NCBI GenBank assembly: GCA_037013685.1
Contig: CM072894.1
Span: forward strand, 28,085,529-28,149,528
Reading direction: 5' to 3'
DNA length: 64,000 nucleotides
Source: Acridotheres tristis
Lineage: Eukaryota; Chordata; Aves; Passeriformes; Sturnidae
The position numbers and the translations under genes were made by a program. Below, in pieces: positions 39,839 through 51,300 of this stretch. The first letter of the stretch is position 1. Each line of letters opens with the position of its first letter. The notes under the pieces were generated by a model. It saw only the letters and a program-made list of their open reading frames with translations, made no database searches and was not told the origin of the DNA.

Positions 39839-42008
39839 GGGACAGGGCATGGAATGCTCTCAACAGCTCTCTGGGAGAGAAGCTGATACAGCAGAGTGTT
39901 TGTTTACATTTTCCCCTAAAAGAAAGAAGGATTTGATTATTTTCAGAGAAGATATCATAGATAGCATAAGTTGGGGGACAGAGAGTTTACTTAGCATGGA
40001 ATAGTGGAAGAATTAGGAGAAATCTATCACTTTTGGTAAGATGTGTCTGTGCATTTAGCAAGAAGTAATCAGTGTTTTCTTCCTGTCTTAAATATCCCAC
40101 ACCAAATCATATACTGTATTGGGTCAGTAAGATTTTCTACTCTTCAAATTAGACCATAGCAAAGAAACCTCAGCAAATATTATAGCAGTATCTCATTCTT
40201 ACCATCCCTGTGAATGTCTGTTCTCCAGTTATGGGGAGATTGTCATCGTGGTGAGTTTGTTGATAAACTGCCCAACCAGGTGCTACACTGACCTCTTGTG
40301 CACTTTCATCAGTGCACTGAGCTCTTTCTGCCAGGATTAATGCCAGCACTTTGTCTGAATGGCCTCAAACAGCTGCCGTGGTTTGTTTTGTTTGTTTTTT
40401 TCCTATTTATTTACAAATAACCTTTCAGAGAAATATTTCCTTCTTCTTCCCCAAATCTAGCATTTCGTCTACGGCAGAGACACAGGACAGGTGAGAACCA
40501 GTCCTTGTCCACTGACCCCTTTCTGTAATTGTGAATATCACCCTGTGAGTGGAATTTCTCTCACATATGCATTGGACACAAAAATCCCTAAGCCACTGAG
40601 TGGGGAGACAGGCTGTTCCCATGGGAGTGTGTATTCGGGGCTGCTTGGGCTGAGATAAGGGATTTCGAGATTGTACCAGCTCGAGTGAAGTCTGTGTGTG
40701 CTCTCCTCAAGGGCTCCCCCATTCAAGCTGACCCCAGTTTTTACTGATTCCACAGTTACTACACATCTAACAAGATTTCGTCCAATTCAGTTGGGTTCAC
40801 AAGTTGTTCATTAAAAATCATTGTCTATTATCCTTGGTTTTAGCTTCATATCCTAAGAAAATAGAGTTATAGTATTATGCTTTTTTACTATCCTCATCTT
40901 AATAACTTTTGAATCAGTGAACTAATTTCTATCAAAATTTCTATCAAATTTGACACTAGAATAAGGATCCCAAAGATTCCTGCTTACCTCAGGGAAGCAG
41001 GCAGCACACAGGACAAAGAAGGAGGATCCCTAACGACAGGCAGGCAGCAAGAAATCAATGTTGCAGAGGAGCATTAAGAAAGATTCCTCAGGCCAGAAAA
41101 ACTTAGATTCATCCTCACACCTTTTTAGACATTCAAGGATCCAACTCTGAGATCCAATTCTGTTAAAGAAACCCCAGGCTTTGTTAAAAATTAAAATCTG
41201 TACAATCACTTCTTTATGTACACACGAGTGCTTAAATTCCCAGTCCCTGGCTATACAGAGACTGTGGTTACACAGAGATCACTGTTGTTCTTCCAGAGTC
41301 ACAGGGTGTGAGGCTGAAGGAAAGCAGCAGTTCCAGCACTTAGTACGGAAGTAAAATGCTACATTTATTCCTAGGTACAAATCCTGAAAGTCAGCATATA
41401 ATCAATCACTCTGTGTTTATATATCTTACACCTCTGGGTTCCATCAGAGAGCATGGGAGGAGCTTTTCTGATCTGCCCCATCAGGATTTTGTAGTCTCCC
41501 AAGAGGTCCCTAGAGCAACTTTGGGAAGATGAGGGTATGTTTCTTGTCTTCCAAGAAAAGAGGAGCTGTTTCCTCACTGCACTGGTGGCCACTGGGAATG
41601 TGTCTCACTTATGATGTAGAGGGATGAGCTGGAATTTGTCACACCATGAAGCACAGCACTGAGGCATTCTGGGCTATTTCCAAGCTAGAAAGTGCCCCCA
41701 GAAATTAAAGTAACAAAAAAAAAAACAAAACAAAAACCCAGGGTTTCTGATGGACACTCACAGCTAGAAAATTCCCAGCTGAAAAGCTCCCCCACATCTA
41801 GCATTCAAAAGGTTACTGGGTGGGTAGCTTTGGTGTCTCGCTTCAGCCCAGCAAAATCAATAAGAAGTAAAGGAAACCAGGGCCACAATGTGTTGAACTT
41901 TGACAAAACAAATTATTAACTTGGCTTCTAAGGAACACAAATCCTGTCTTTGCCAGTGTAAATATGATGCAAAGATGACTGCTTTCATCCAACCCTTGCT
42001 AACGTCTA

Positions 42009-42049
42009 TTCCTTTCCTTTTTTTTTTTTTTTTTCTTTTTTTTTTTCCT
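42009..42049 (+). promoter_or_regulatory. KALRN: Very long polypyrimidine tract of the SH3-exon acceptor
   Basis: About 41 consecutive pyrimidines, mostly T, in two T runs split by one C, end 15 nt before the AG at 42063-42064. This is far longer than a usual tract. Such tracts bind U2AF and PTB-type regulators, so the acceptor may be regulated. The SH3 exon follows directly. Confidence 0.75.
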
Positions 42050-42064
42050 GTTGAACCTGGGCAG

Positions 42065-42311
42065 TTGTCTGGAGGGTGTGAACTAACTGTGGTGCTCCAG
42101 GACTTTACAGCGGGCCACAGCAGCGAGCTGAGCATTCAGGTGGGACAGACAGTGGAGCTGCTGGAGAGGCCAAGTGAGAGGCCAGGCTGGTGTTTGGTCA
42201 GGACCACGGAGAGGAGCCCACCTCAGGAGGGTCTGGTCCCCAGCAGTGCTCTCTGCATCTCCCATTCCCGCAGCAGTGTGGAGATGGATTGCTTCTTCCC
42301 TTCAGGAAAAG
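42065..42311 (+). CDS. KALRN: Kalirin exon: first SH3 domain
   Basis: This 247-nt exon (phase 0 to 1) encodes 82 residues, from LSGGCELTVVLQDFTAGHSS to CFFPSGK. The SH3 fold is clear: VVLQDFTA replaces the usual ALYDY strand, followed by ELSIQVGQTVELLE, the peptide-binding tryptophan in RPGWCLV, and the last strand EGLVPSSAL with the conserved Pro. Kalirin SH3 domains bind proline-rich ligands, including kalirin itself, and can restrain GEF1. SERPGWCLV supports KALRN, since TRIO has DKPDW. The final residues PSGK differ from the PLVK that I recall for mammals. The acceptor is GGGCAG and the donor AAAAG|GTAGGT. The length is not a multiple of three, so skipping shifts the frame. Intron retention would add Gly-Arg and stop at 42317-42319. 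Confidence 0.95.
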
Positions 42312-45300
42312 GTAGGTAACAGCCCAGCTGGTTTAAGGTTGTTTTGGATTTTCCCTTTTGTATCATGTAAGTGCAAAGCTGCTTGGGCTGCTCCTGCAGT
42401 CGGTGGGTAAAAGGCTGTTCAGTCCTTGGTGAGTTTTGTTCCCAGGTCCCTGTGAGTGGGCACAGCACTAGCCTGGCTCCATGTCCATGAATCAATGTTT
42501 GTACATGTGCGTCTTTTGCTATGTGGTAATCATTGTCTCGAGATTCTGGATTAAAATAAGACTTTTAAACAACAGAGGTATTGTTTTCAGTGCCTGAAGG
42601 CCTAGAATGAGGGAAAGCCATGCTGTCTATACACCCAGGATGCCCCAAATTGTGGATATGTTGTTTTATGATTGCCAAAGTGCACACTAGTTCATGTTCT
42701 TTTAGTATATCTCTGTCTGTAAATGCAGAGGCCACCAGTGAGTACTGGTACACTCTACTACCTTGTGAACTGGAGACATTGTATGTAATGGCACAGTACA
42801 ATGGGGACAGAATCCTTTACAATCAATGTGGAGCAAAACACATCACTGGTATTATCCCGAGAGCTTGGGTTCACTCACAACAAATGGTGAAATATTGTTT
42901 GTCTCTGTGGTGTCTCTGTGGTGGCCTCTTTAGTTGATGTTCTGTTCTGAGCAGTGTGTGTACCACATACAGCATCCATGCAACTAGGCTTAGGAGATGC
43001 TCCAGGCTGATAGACCAGGATTAGTTCAGCTCAGTGTGGCCAGAGCAGGTCTTCTTTTGGCTGTGGCCTCACTTCTAGCTGTGCAGAACACAAGTAAGGT
43101 CTAGGGAGGAAAGGCTCTTATCATCCCACTGCCAACTGGAAGCTGGCAACCTGAGCTGTCTTTTAAAATTCTTTTTCCAGTCAGCGTTAAGAGAAATAGA
43201 ATTAGATCCATTCTTGTTTGAGCAAGTTAAGGTTGGTGGTTTTGTTTATTTGGAGAAAAAGCACTGAAACTGAGCTGTAGTTTGTCCCCACTGCCTGCCT
43301 GCACTCCCACTGCCGAGGCTGGGAGTGGGACACACGCCCAGGACAGAGCAGTGCCATAAGACCAGTCTGATATCAGAGTTTCCTTTCAATAGGATCTCAT
43401 CCAGACCCAGGGGATGAGAGCTCAGCTCCTCTCAGATTTGATCCCCTCAGCTGTCAGCTCTGTCTGCAGTATGAACTCCAAACTCCTCATGCACTTCTTA
43501 GACCCACTGCCACCCCTTCTCCCTGCTGCATTCCCAGGGCCCTGCTCTGCCACTGCTGCCATGGGAGCCTGTCCTGGCCCTCAGCTGAGAAGTGCTGCAG
43601 TTGATTACATGCAAATTATCTGTGAATTAACAGAAAGGTAAAGCTGAAAATCAGCCTGGTCTGCGTAAGAGCATGACTCACAGGAAGCTGGGGACGTGTC
43701 TGCTGTGAGCATGGTCCAGCAGCTGGGCTTGTGTCTCTGCTCAAGGACACTGTGAAACACCACTCACACATTTAAGAGTGTCAGGTTGTAGAGCTTTTCC
43801 TTAAATGCAATAAAACTTAAACATTGCAAGAGCAGGCTGTGAAAAGGGAGGCAGGAAATTCTGAGGCTGAAGACAGGGTGGTGCTGGCAGGGGACATGGG
43901 GACTCTGCTCTTGGCATGATTGTGCGAGCTTCAGGGCACAGCTGCACTGCAGGGCAGGACAGGCACAGTGCTGGGCTGTGGCTAGTGGACCAGCGCTCAG
44001 TGATAGCTGGAAGCCACCAGGCTGTGTCAGCAGAGCACCAAGGCTTTGCTGGAATGCTCTGCCTGTCTGTGGGCAGCTTGTCTCACCTAACACACTTCCA
44101 CCACTCCAGGCTGGGGCTGCCTCTTGGCCCAGCATCTCTGAGCAAGTGCTGAGTGAGTCTGGGGCCGGCTGGCTCCAGCCATGTCTTCATGGCCTTTATT
44201 TCCTTTATATCTCTTTCCCCCTTGGCCTCAGTTTTCTTCCTGCACATACCAAAGCTGTATCAGGGAGCCTCAGAATTAATGGGATCTCCAGAAGTGCAGC
44301 TAGAAATAATAAAAATAACCACCCAATCCACAATTTTGGCCAGTGTACAGCAAATAGGCTCTGTGTCTAATCAGTTCTCCCTCTATTAGGAAAACAGGAA
44401 ATTGTTTAAACTGAATGAACAGATGCTGGGAATAAAGAAAGAGCAGTAAGTTTAAAGAGGAAAATGCAGTAGCTGCTGAAAGAGCCTGCTGGTCTCATGA
44501 GGTGCTGGAAAGATTAGCATGACAAATGGTTTCTGACTATTCACAGTTGTGCCCTTCTCTGCTTCCAGTACCTTTAGGCATGGGTTGCATGCAGAATCCC
44601 TTGGTCCAGGCTTCCACAATTTCTTGCCTTTCTCTACAACCCAGAACAAAGGCTAGCACATCTTATATCAACATTAATGATGTTCCTGGTCTGCTTCAAG
44701 TATGTAAACATACACAGTTGCAGAAAAGCAGGTTAATAGCTGTATTTTGCTTACAATTACCAAGGCACATGATTCTTTGCTTTTACAAGCACAAGTAATT
44801 TCAAGAACAGAAAGTACCTATACTCAAAACTTAACATTTCTAATAATAGAATTTGCCATTTATTTTAGAAATATGTAAAGTTTTGCCAAGTATCAAAATA
44901 TAGTTACATCTTCATAGAGGGAAACAGCAAATTACTCTTTTTTGTACTATTATAAGTAACAGTGGAGTATAAATGTAAGTCATGGCTCACAGAAGCTACC
45001 TGTTGTCCTTGAAAGATTAAAGAAAGTAATATGTCAGCCAACATCTGAATACATGAAGGCTTGAACAATTTGGTGGGATCACCAGAACATTTTGTAAAGC
45101 ATCAGAGCAAGTCTTCATCAAGCCTTTTTGAACAGTCTAACTGAAAGCCACTAGAAATGCAAAACCAAACTTCACAACTGAACATGGGCTCTGTCTGGCT
45201 CTTCCTCACTCTTTTACACTATTCTTTTGAAAATAGGTGGTGAATTAATAAAAAATATTGCAAAAGGAAAGGCATGGTGTGAATATAATAGAATACACCC

Positions 45301-48267
45301 AGAAGAGAACACTACCTACCTTTTGTAATGAAATATCTATACACATCTCTCTTGTTGATCATTAAGAGTGCAGAGACTTTAAGGACTGGTCCCCCAAGCC
45401 TTCAGTCTGACTCCTGGCTGTGTTCTTTTGGAGGATACACACTTGATTTTTTCATGACCTGACTACAGCTCAGAGCACAAATATCTTCCTGCCTGTCCTT
45501 CCTTTCTGATGCTCTGACAGTGTTTGCAATTACCCTCTGTAAAAAGGCAAACAGGTTTCTGGGATTAACCTTTTGCAAGTGATATACAGATGATTGAATA
45601 AAAGGAATTAGTCTGCAGTCTCTGTTACTGGACTCTAGAATTTGCAGGATGTTTTTTGTTTTCTGACTAGCATCCTAGGAAGGAAAAAGAAAGGTCTCTG
45701 GTACTAGAAATGAAACTCTGTTTAACTCTCCCACATGACTAATTACAGGAAAGCTGTGACTTTTATTTCTGTTTCTTTTACCCTATAATTGAGCTCTAAG
45801 GTATTAGGCCATAAATTTCAAACTGAGAGAGAAATCCACTTGGACAGAAAGCAATTTAATGACCTGCATCAAGCCCGCTGAGCCAAGCATATTCCTGGTG
45901 GCAACCTGTTAACTTTGACTGAGTGATTCCAAATTTGAATTTGGCCCATGAAAGAATTAGATGAAATCTTGATCTTAAAAGTCATTGTCTGATGACACAG
46001 GGTTTTTCTTATAACATTAAACACATGGGGTAACTCAAGGAGTAACAGAGAATAGTTCTTGCAGTCATTTTAAGCAACCTCCATCACAAAAAGAAAAAGA
46101 GGACATTAAAAAAGAGATAGGGCTACATGGCATTTGTTTTGGATTGATGATACATGAGAGGAAGGTCCTGTTCAGGGCCCCAAAGCAAATCCTGTCCACA
46201 GGATACTTGTGTCTGGTGCATATCTCTGGAGGAGATGAGAAGATGAGTGTCTTATTTTATTAAGAGGCTGTGCAAACATCTTGCTGTGCAGGCTGAAAGC
46301 CACTTAACAGCAGGGCTTTGGTGGCAGTGATGTGTCCTTGTACCAGACCAACTGAGAAATAATTGGATCTTTTCCAGAGGAAGAGGAAACACAGATCTTA
46401 CAAGGTGTGTATTAGTAGGGGGACCATCTTGCCTGTGCTTCCCAGATGGGTCACTTTGTCCAGGTGTCACTGATAGAGCCCCAGCCTTTGGGCAGGAGGG
46501 ATGAGAGCTTCTGTCCTGTGCCAGTCACAGCTCACATGTTTGGGGGTCACCTGCAGCCTGAGAGAGCCTGGGGCTGGTAGGTGCCATGGCAGGCCAGGCT
46601 GGGACAGCAGGAAGCAGAATAAGGATTTAACAAGTCTGGTGAGAAGAGTGGTGTCAATGAAAAAGAAGTCACACTGAGACCTGCATTTTGGTAATTTCTC
46701 CATGTGGGAAGAGCAGGTCATTTAATGCATTAGTGTGCAAAGCTGGTGAGGCTAATCCAGCTCTTGCCGTGTTTGAAAGACTCTTTCCTCCAGTTCCTGA
46801 TCTCAGAAGAATCATCTATGTAGGGAAAAGTATAATTGTTTCTTCCCACGTCCGTGTTTTTTAAGAACATTTAGGTTTTAGCGGGGGAAAAGAGTCTAGG
46901 CTGCTTTTGTTATATCCCTGTTCCTGTGGAGCTTTAAATTGTGACCTGCATTGGTTCACACACTTTCTCGGTTGTGTTTTAAACAATCTCTGTTGCAAAC
47001 ATATTTGATGGTAATGACTGCTGATGTTCTAGGGGAGCTGTGTGAGGACGATTCAGAAGTTTTACTGTGCTGCATTAAACCTTCATTTGTCCTTGTGGAG
47101 GTTGAGAAATTGTTTTTGTTTTTGAGAGTCTTAATGAAGAGTGGTCGATGGAAATGTTTGTAAGGCTCTGAACTAAAGGAAACATTTCATTAGGTAACAC
47201 AGTTGATTTAACCGGTATGTAAGTTGGTCTTGGGATTCCTATTAAACAAAAAATGTTCAGGCTCTCATTGTCAATATAAATATGCAATATTTAAATAAAA
47301 AAAACCAAACCCTCACTTCTGTTCCTTATACTGATCCAACAAGGGTGTTCAGAGTCAAACTTCTGTAGTTCAGGCTGTCTTTCAAGAGAGTCATGTGGAC
47401 CCCTTCTGCTGGCATTAAGTGCCTCATAGCATCCTTATTACAAGTTCAAAACATGGCTTACATAGGAAAATCACATCAGGAAATGTTCATTTTCACTCCT
47501 TTTTGGTTATGATAGAGAAGCTGTAACAAGTTGGTCACGAGTGTGGTGGGACATGGCAGCTCTGTGGGCTGGCACCAAGGTCTGCCCCAGCCCAGCTCAG
47601 GGCTGCTGCTCTGCCTCAGCATCCGAGTGTGGCTCCATGCAGCTGCGAAAGGAGTAGGAAAATAAAGATGAAAGAATTCAAAACCACTTTGCTAGTTCAG
47701 TCACATCACCCTTTCCCTTGTTTTTTCTCTGCTGAGTTTCCCTCCTCTCTCTCATCAAACAAGGTCTGTCTGCCTTGACTTTGATGGCATTTCACAGTTC
47801 TCCCCATCATCTCACTCCTTTCTACCTCAGTGGGCAGCATCTGCTGCAGTGCTGGAGAGCTGGTGATGCCTGACTCCCCTCCCTACTGCTGTGTTTTGAT
47901 CCCACACTTCCAGGCTTTCTCTTACTTCACAGTCGCCCTGCAGAAGAACTCAGACACCTATAAAGTGTCCATCCTTGGAGTTAGCCATGCTTATACCTTC
48001 TCCTGGGCACAGCTGTCTCCAAAATAATAAGAAATGAACAAAGAAGTAGCAATATGGATGATGAGATCTGATTTTCATTTTGTCTAAGGGATAAGCCAAG
48101 TCAAGGCTGAAGGTTGAGCCATATCTGTGTAGGGGTATTCATATCACTATGCCTGTAGCTCTACCAGGGGTTTTATCTGTTGGGTACATCAAGAAAACAA
48201 AACTAAACTGACAAATCCTTGGTAAATATGTGCCCTCCACTGCAGGTTACAGACACAGCTCCTATGC

Positions 48268-48323
48268 AGGCTGTGGGAGCCATGCTTTCAAGGTGCAGAT
48301 AGTGTGAAGGCTGTGGGAGCCAT
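48268..48323 (+). repeat. Direct duplication, 16-bp units 40 bp apart
   Basis: AGGCTGTGGGAGCCAT occurs identically at 48268-48283 and 48308-48323, and the sequence between is partly similar. It looks like an old 40-bp tandem duplication. Confidence 0.7.
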
Positions 48324-51300
48324 ATTCCCATGGCTTGTGAATAGCCCTATTTTACTGATGTGGTATTTCTGTTTCATTATTTTTTATTTTCAGTATGGCA
48401 TCAATAGATTGTAACACTTACATTCAGCCGTGGGGACATACCAGGTACCAGTAAAGTACCTTTTATTTATTGCTTCAGCTTCTTTCAGCTTCAGTGATCT
48501 AGTCAAAACAAAAAGCCTCCAGTACTCTACCTGGAACTTTATTTTTATGGAGAAGGACAATTTTGATGAATGCTTTGATAAAACAGGAAAGGCTATTTTG
48601 GGGGAAGTTGCTTTGCTTTTGTACAGTGGATTTTTATTATTTTAAACACAGGATTCTTTGTTTAAAAGAGAGAAGGCCTGCAAATTTTCTTGTTTACTTT
48701 GCCTTTGCTTCCCCTTCTGACAGAGAGTGGGTAAAATTTATCCACATAGTCACTGTCAGCTTAACCCTGAATTTCACAGTACAGTGTCTGTGCTGTTTTT
48801 ATCACTGAAAAAAAGAGGAATGGAGGGAATTTAAAATGCTGTAATTTAAAATGCTATAGACCACTGAGACTCAGCAAAAATGCCAAAGCATTCAGCACTT
48901 GGTCTGGCAAGGAAACTGGAGAGAAACTCAGTAGTGGTATCCCTGTGTCAGGCTCAGGACTGCAGTTCCTTGCACAGCCCCTGAGGAAGACCAGGATCAT
49001 AAAGTCTCTGTGCCCTCCTGGTTCTTGTGCCTGCCTTCCCAGTCTCCCAGCAAAGGGCCCAGCCCATGCTTTTCAGGGCCAGGGTAAGACAATGAAGATA
49101 TATTCCTTTTGCTACCCTGCAGAGAACTTCCCTCCTCAGCTGCAGCTCATGAAGGACAGGTCCCAGCTGGCCCCTGGCTGCTCAGGGGATGGGTGAGTGG
49201 GTGGCCACAGCCCTCTCCTGGCCCCACAAGCCATCTAAGAGGGGATGGTCTGAGGGGACTTCAGCTGTACATACATGCTGACAAACAAGACTGCATCAGT
49301 CCTTTTTTTCCCAGCTTGTCTTCAAACACACGCTGGAAAGGAAACTTTAATTTTTATTGCTCACATATTGATGTCCCAGCTGTTGGGAAATCACAAAGAC
49401 CAAAGATCGTTCTACTGAGCAAATATTAGACTTGTAATTAATTGAGATCGCTTTCTAGAGTAATGTGGGCTATGCAGCATCCCATTTGGCCTGGGCAAGA
49501 CCAGAGGCATCTTCCTGACTCTAAACCAGTCCCCAGCTCTGCAGTGATCCCAGTCTGTGTCTGTGCATAGAACAGCAGGGCTCAGCCTTCCCTTGTGTTA
49601 GCAGGATCAGAGCAGAGAGAGGGGCCTTTGAAGCACCACAAATGGTGCTCACAGAGTCTGAGCAGTGGTTGTTGTGGTGAGAAAGGGCTCAGCTCTCCTG
49701 CTGTGGTACTCACGGTCAAGAGATCAGGTCAGGGATTATCCAAAGCGCTCTGCACAGTTAGCCAGGAGAAGAACGTGCTGAAAATGGTCTGAATATTCTT
49801 TTTATTAACTGAAAAGGAACCGTATTGATGCCGTCTGTTTCTTCTCCTCGTGGGAGCTGCAGTGCCTCAGTGCAGTGTAGAGACACCAGAGCAAGCAGGC
49901 AGTTCAGTTTGTACCACAAGGTTTTACACTAGCTCTGACCCAAAACCAGCAGCCAGAGCATCCCCACACCTCTGCCCCACCAGTGAAAAACAAGCACCCA
50001 GAGGAAGGGTATAAAAATAGGTCCTTGAGTAAAGTCTATTTCCTCTGTATTTAGTCGTGTGTCTTGAAATACAGTAGTGTGGTGAGGAGGGGGGGTTGCT
50101 CTGTAGCACTTGGCCCATGGAGCTGACAGGAAGGTCATCCTCAAAGATCAGCAGGAGCATGTGCATGACTTGTGTCTTGTGTTTCCTCTGAGCACAGGCT
50201 AAATTTAGCATTTTCACAGATGGACATTCAACCATAATCCATCTAGGACAGTGGGATGAAGAGTGGGATGGGAGTTGTTTGCCTGGGATTTTTGCTGTGT
50301 AACCAGCTTCAGTGCACCACCACCCGTTGTTGTGTTCTTTAGGGTTTTCTGCTTTGCTCAGTATTCTGTAACTTACTGCCTGATTCTTTTCCCTGAAATT
50401 TTAAAAGTTTAAGCACAAAGGAAAAGTAAGCTGCTGGTTCTAGGTTCAGGCCTGACATCCCTACTAACGTGATGTCAAACTGTGGGTGTACTTTTTAACA
50501 GCACCATCACAAAGATTGAACCTATAACTACTGGTCCTTGCAAGAATTGCATTAAGACAAATACTAATGACTGATGATTTTGGTTCCCCCAAAATGTTGC
50601 CTCCCCACTCCTTCAGCTTCCAGACAGTTAAAGGGACAAATCCTAAATGTGGTATTTGTACCCTGCAAAGCCTGTTTACTTCTGGGCTGATCCTTCTGTT
50701 GCTAATCTTAAACAACTATTTTATGAGCATGTTTTGAAGTGAACTAGTTCTGCTGAAACTCCCATTTCCCTGACTGGTCTGAGCCAGAAATAGGCAAACT
50801 GTGCTGCAAAGCACATGTGCATTAAATAATGTATTTTCAGTAATAGAAATGAAGTTTCTGTGTATCTGCTTCAGCACACTGCACAGATTTGATATATTGA
50901 TGCTGACACAAGAAGCCTGATTTTTCTGTCATTTCAAGCATTTAGTCAGAGTGCTTTTTCCCAGGTTACACATTTTGCAAAAGAGCCTGAAACAATGTCA
51001 AATTTGCTTAGTTCAGATTAATCTCAAATTTTAGAAAGTAGAATTAATGTCATTGCAACTATGATGGTCTAAAAGTCTAGACCAGGAGGTCATTTACATA
51101 AATGCCAGTGTATCTTTTCCCATTCATATCAGCTGAATATTATTTCTTCATAAGAATGTTGTCTTCAACTCCAGAACTGTACTTTTCTGTTCTTGGAGGC
51201 AAAGTCCATATTTGACTGCATTTTGCGTAAATCTGTTTAAATAAATCTCTCACAATCTAGAACAGGAAAACAGATGTTAAACCATTCTTGTCCTTGGATG

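Larger units (their letters stand above)
6933..42064 (+). other. KALRN: 35 kb intron between the linker and SH3 exons
   Basis: One large GT-AG intron separating the phase-0 linker exon from the phase-0 SH3 exon. It is AT-rich with few recognisable repeats: A-runs near 15358-15371 and 19469-19495, an AT-rich tract at 36216-36270 and a very long pyrimidine tract before the acceptor. Visible structures are a CpG-containing palindrome (7482-7495), hairpins (25690-25712 and 29213-29240), an RFX-like palindrome (26261-26274) and a CTCF-like core (39826-39838). Many open frames of 60-148 codons occur on both strands (for example 10996-11442 and 37571-37948), but none shows a domain or splice context. 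No convincing Kal7-type terminal exon was found by eye. Confidence 0.85.

Noticed and set aside
42083..42495. Antisense frames overlapping the SH3 exon
   Set aside because: Shadows of the highly constrained coding exon on the other strand.
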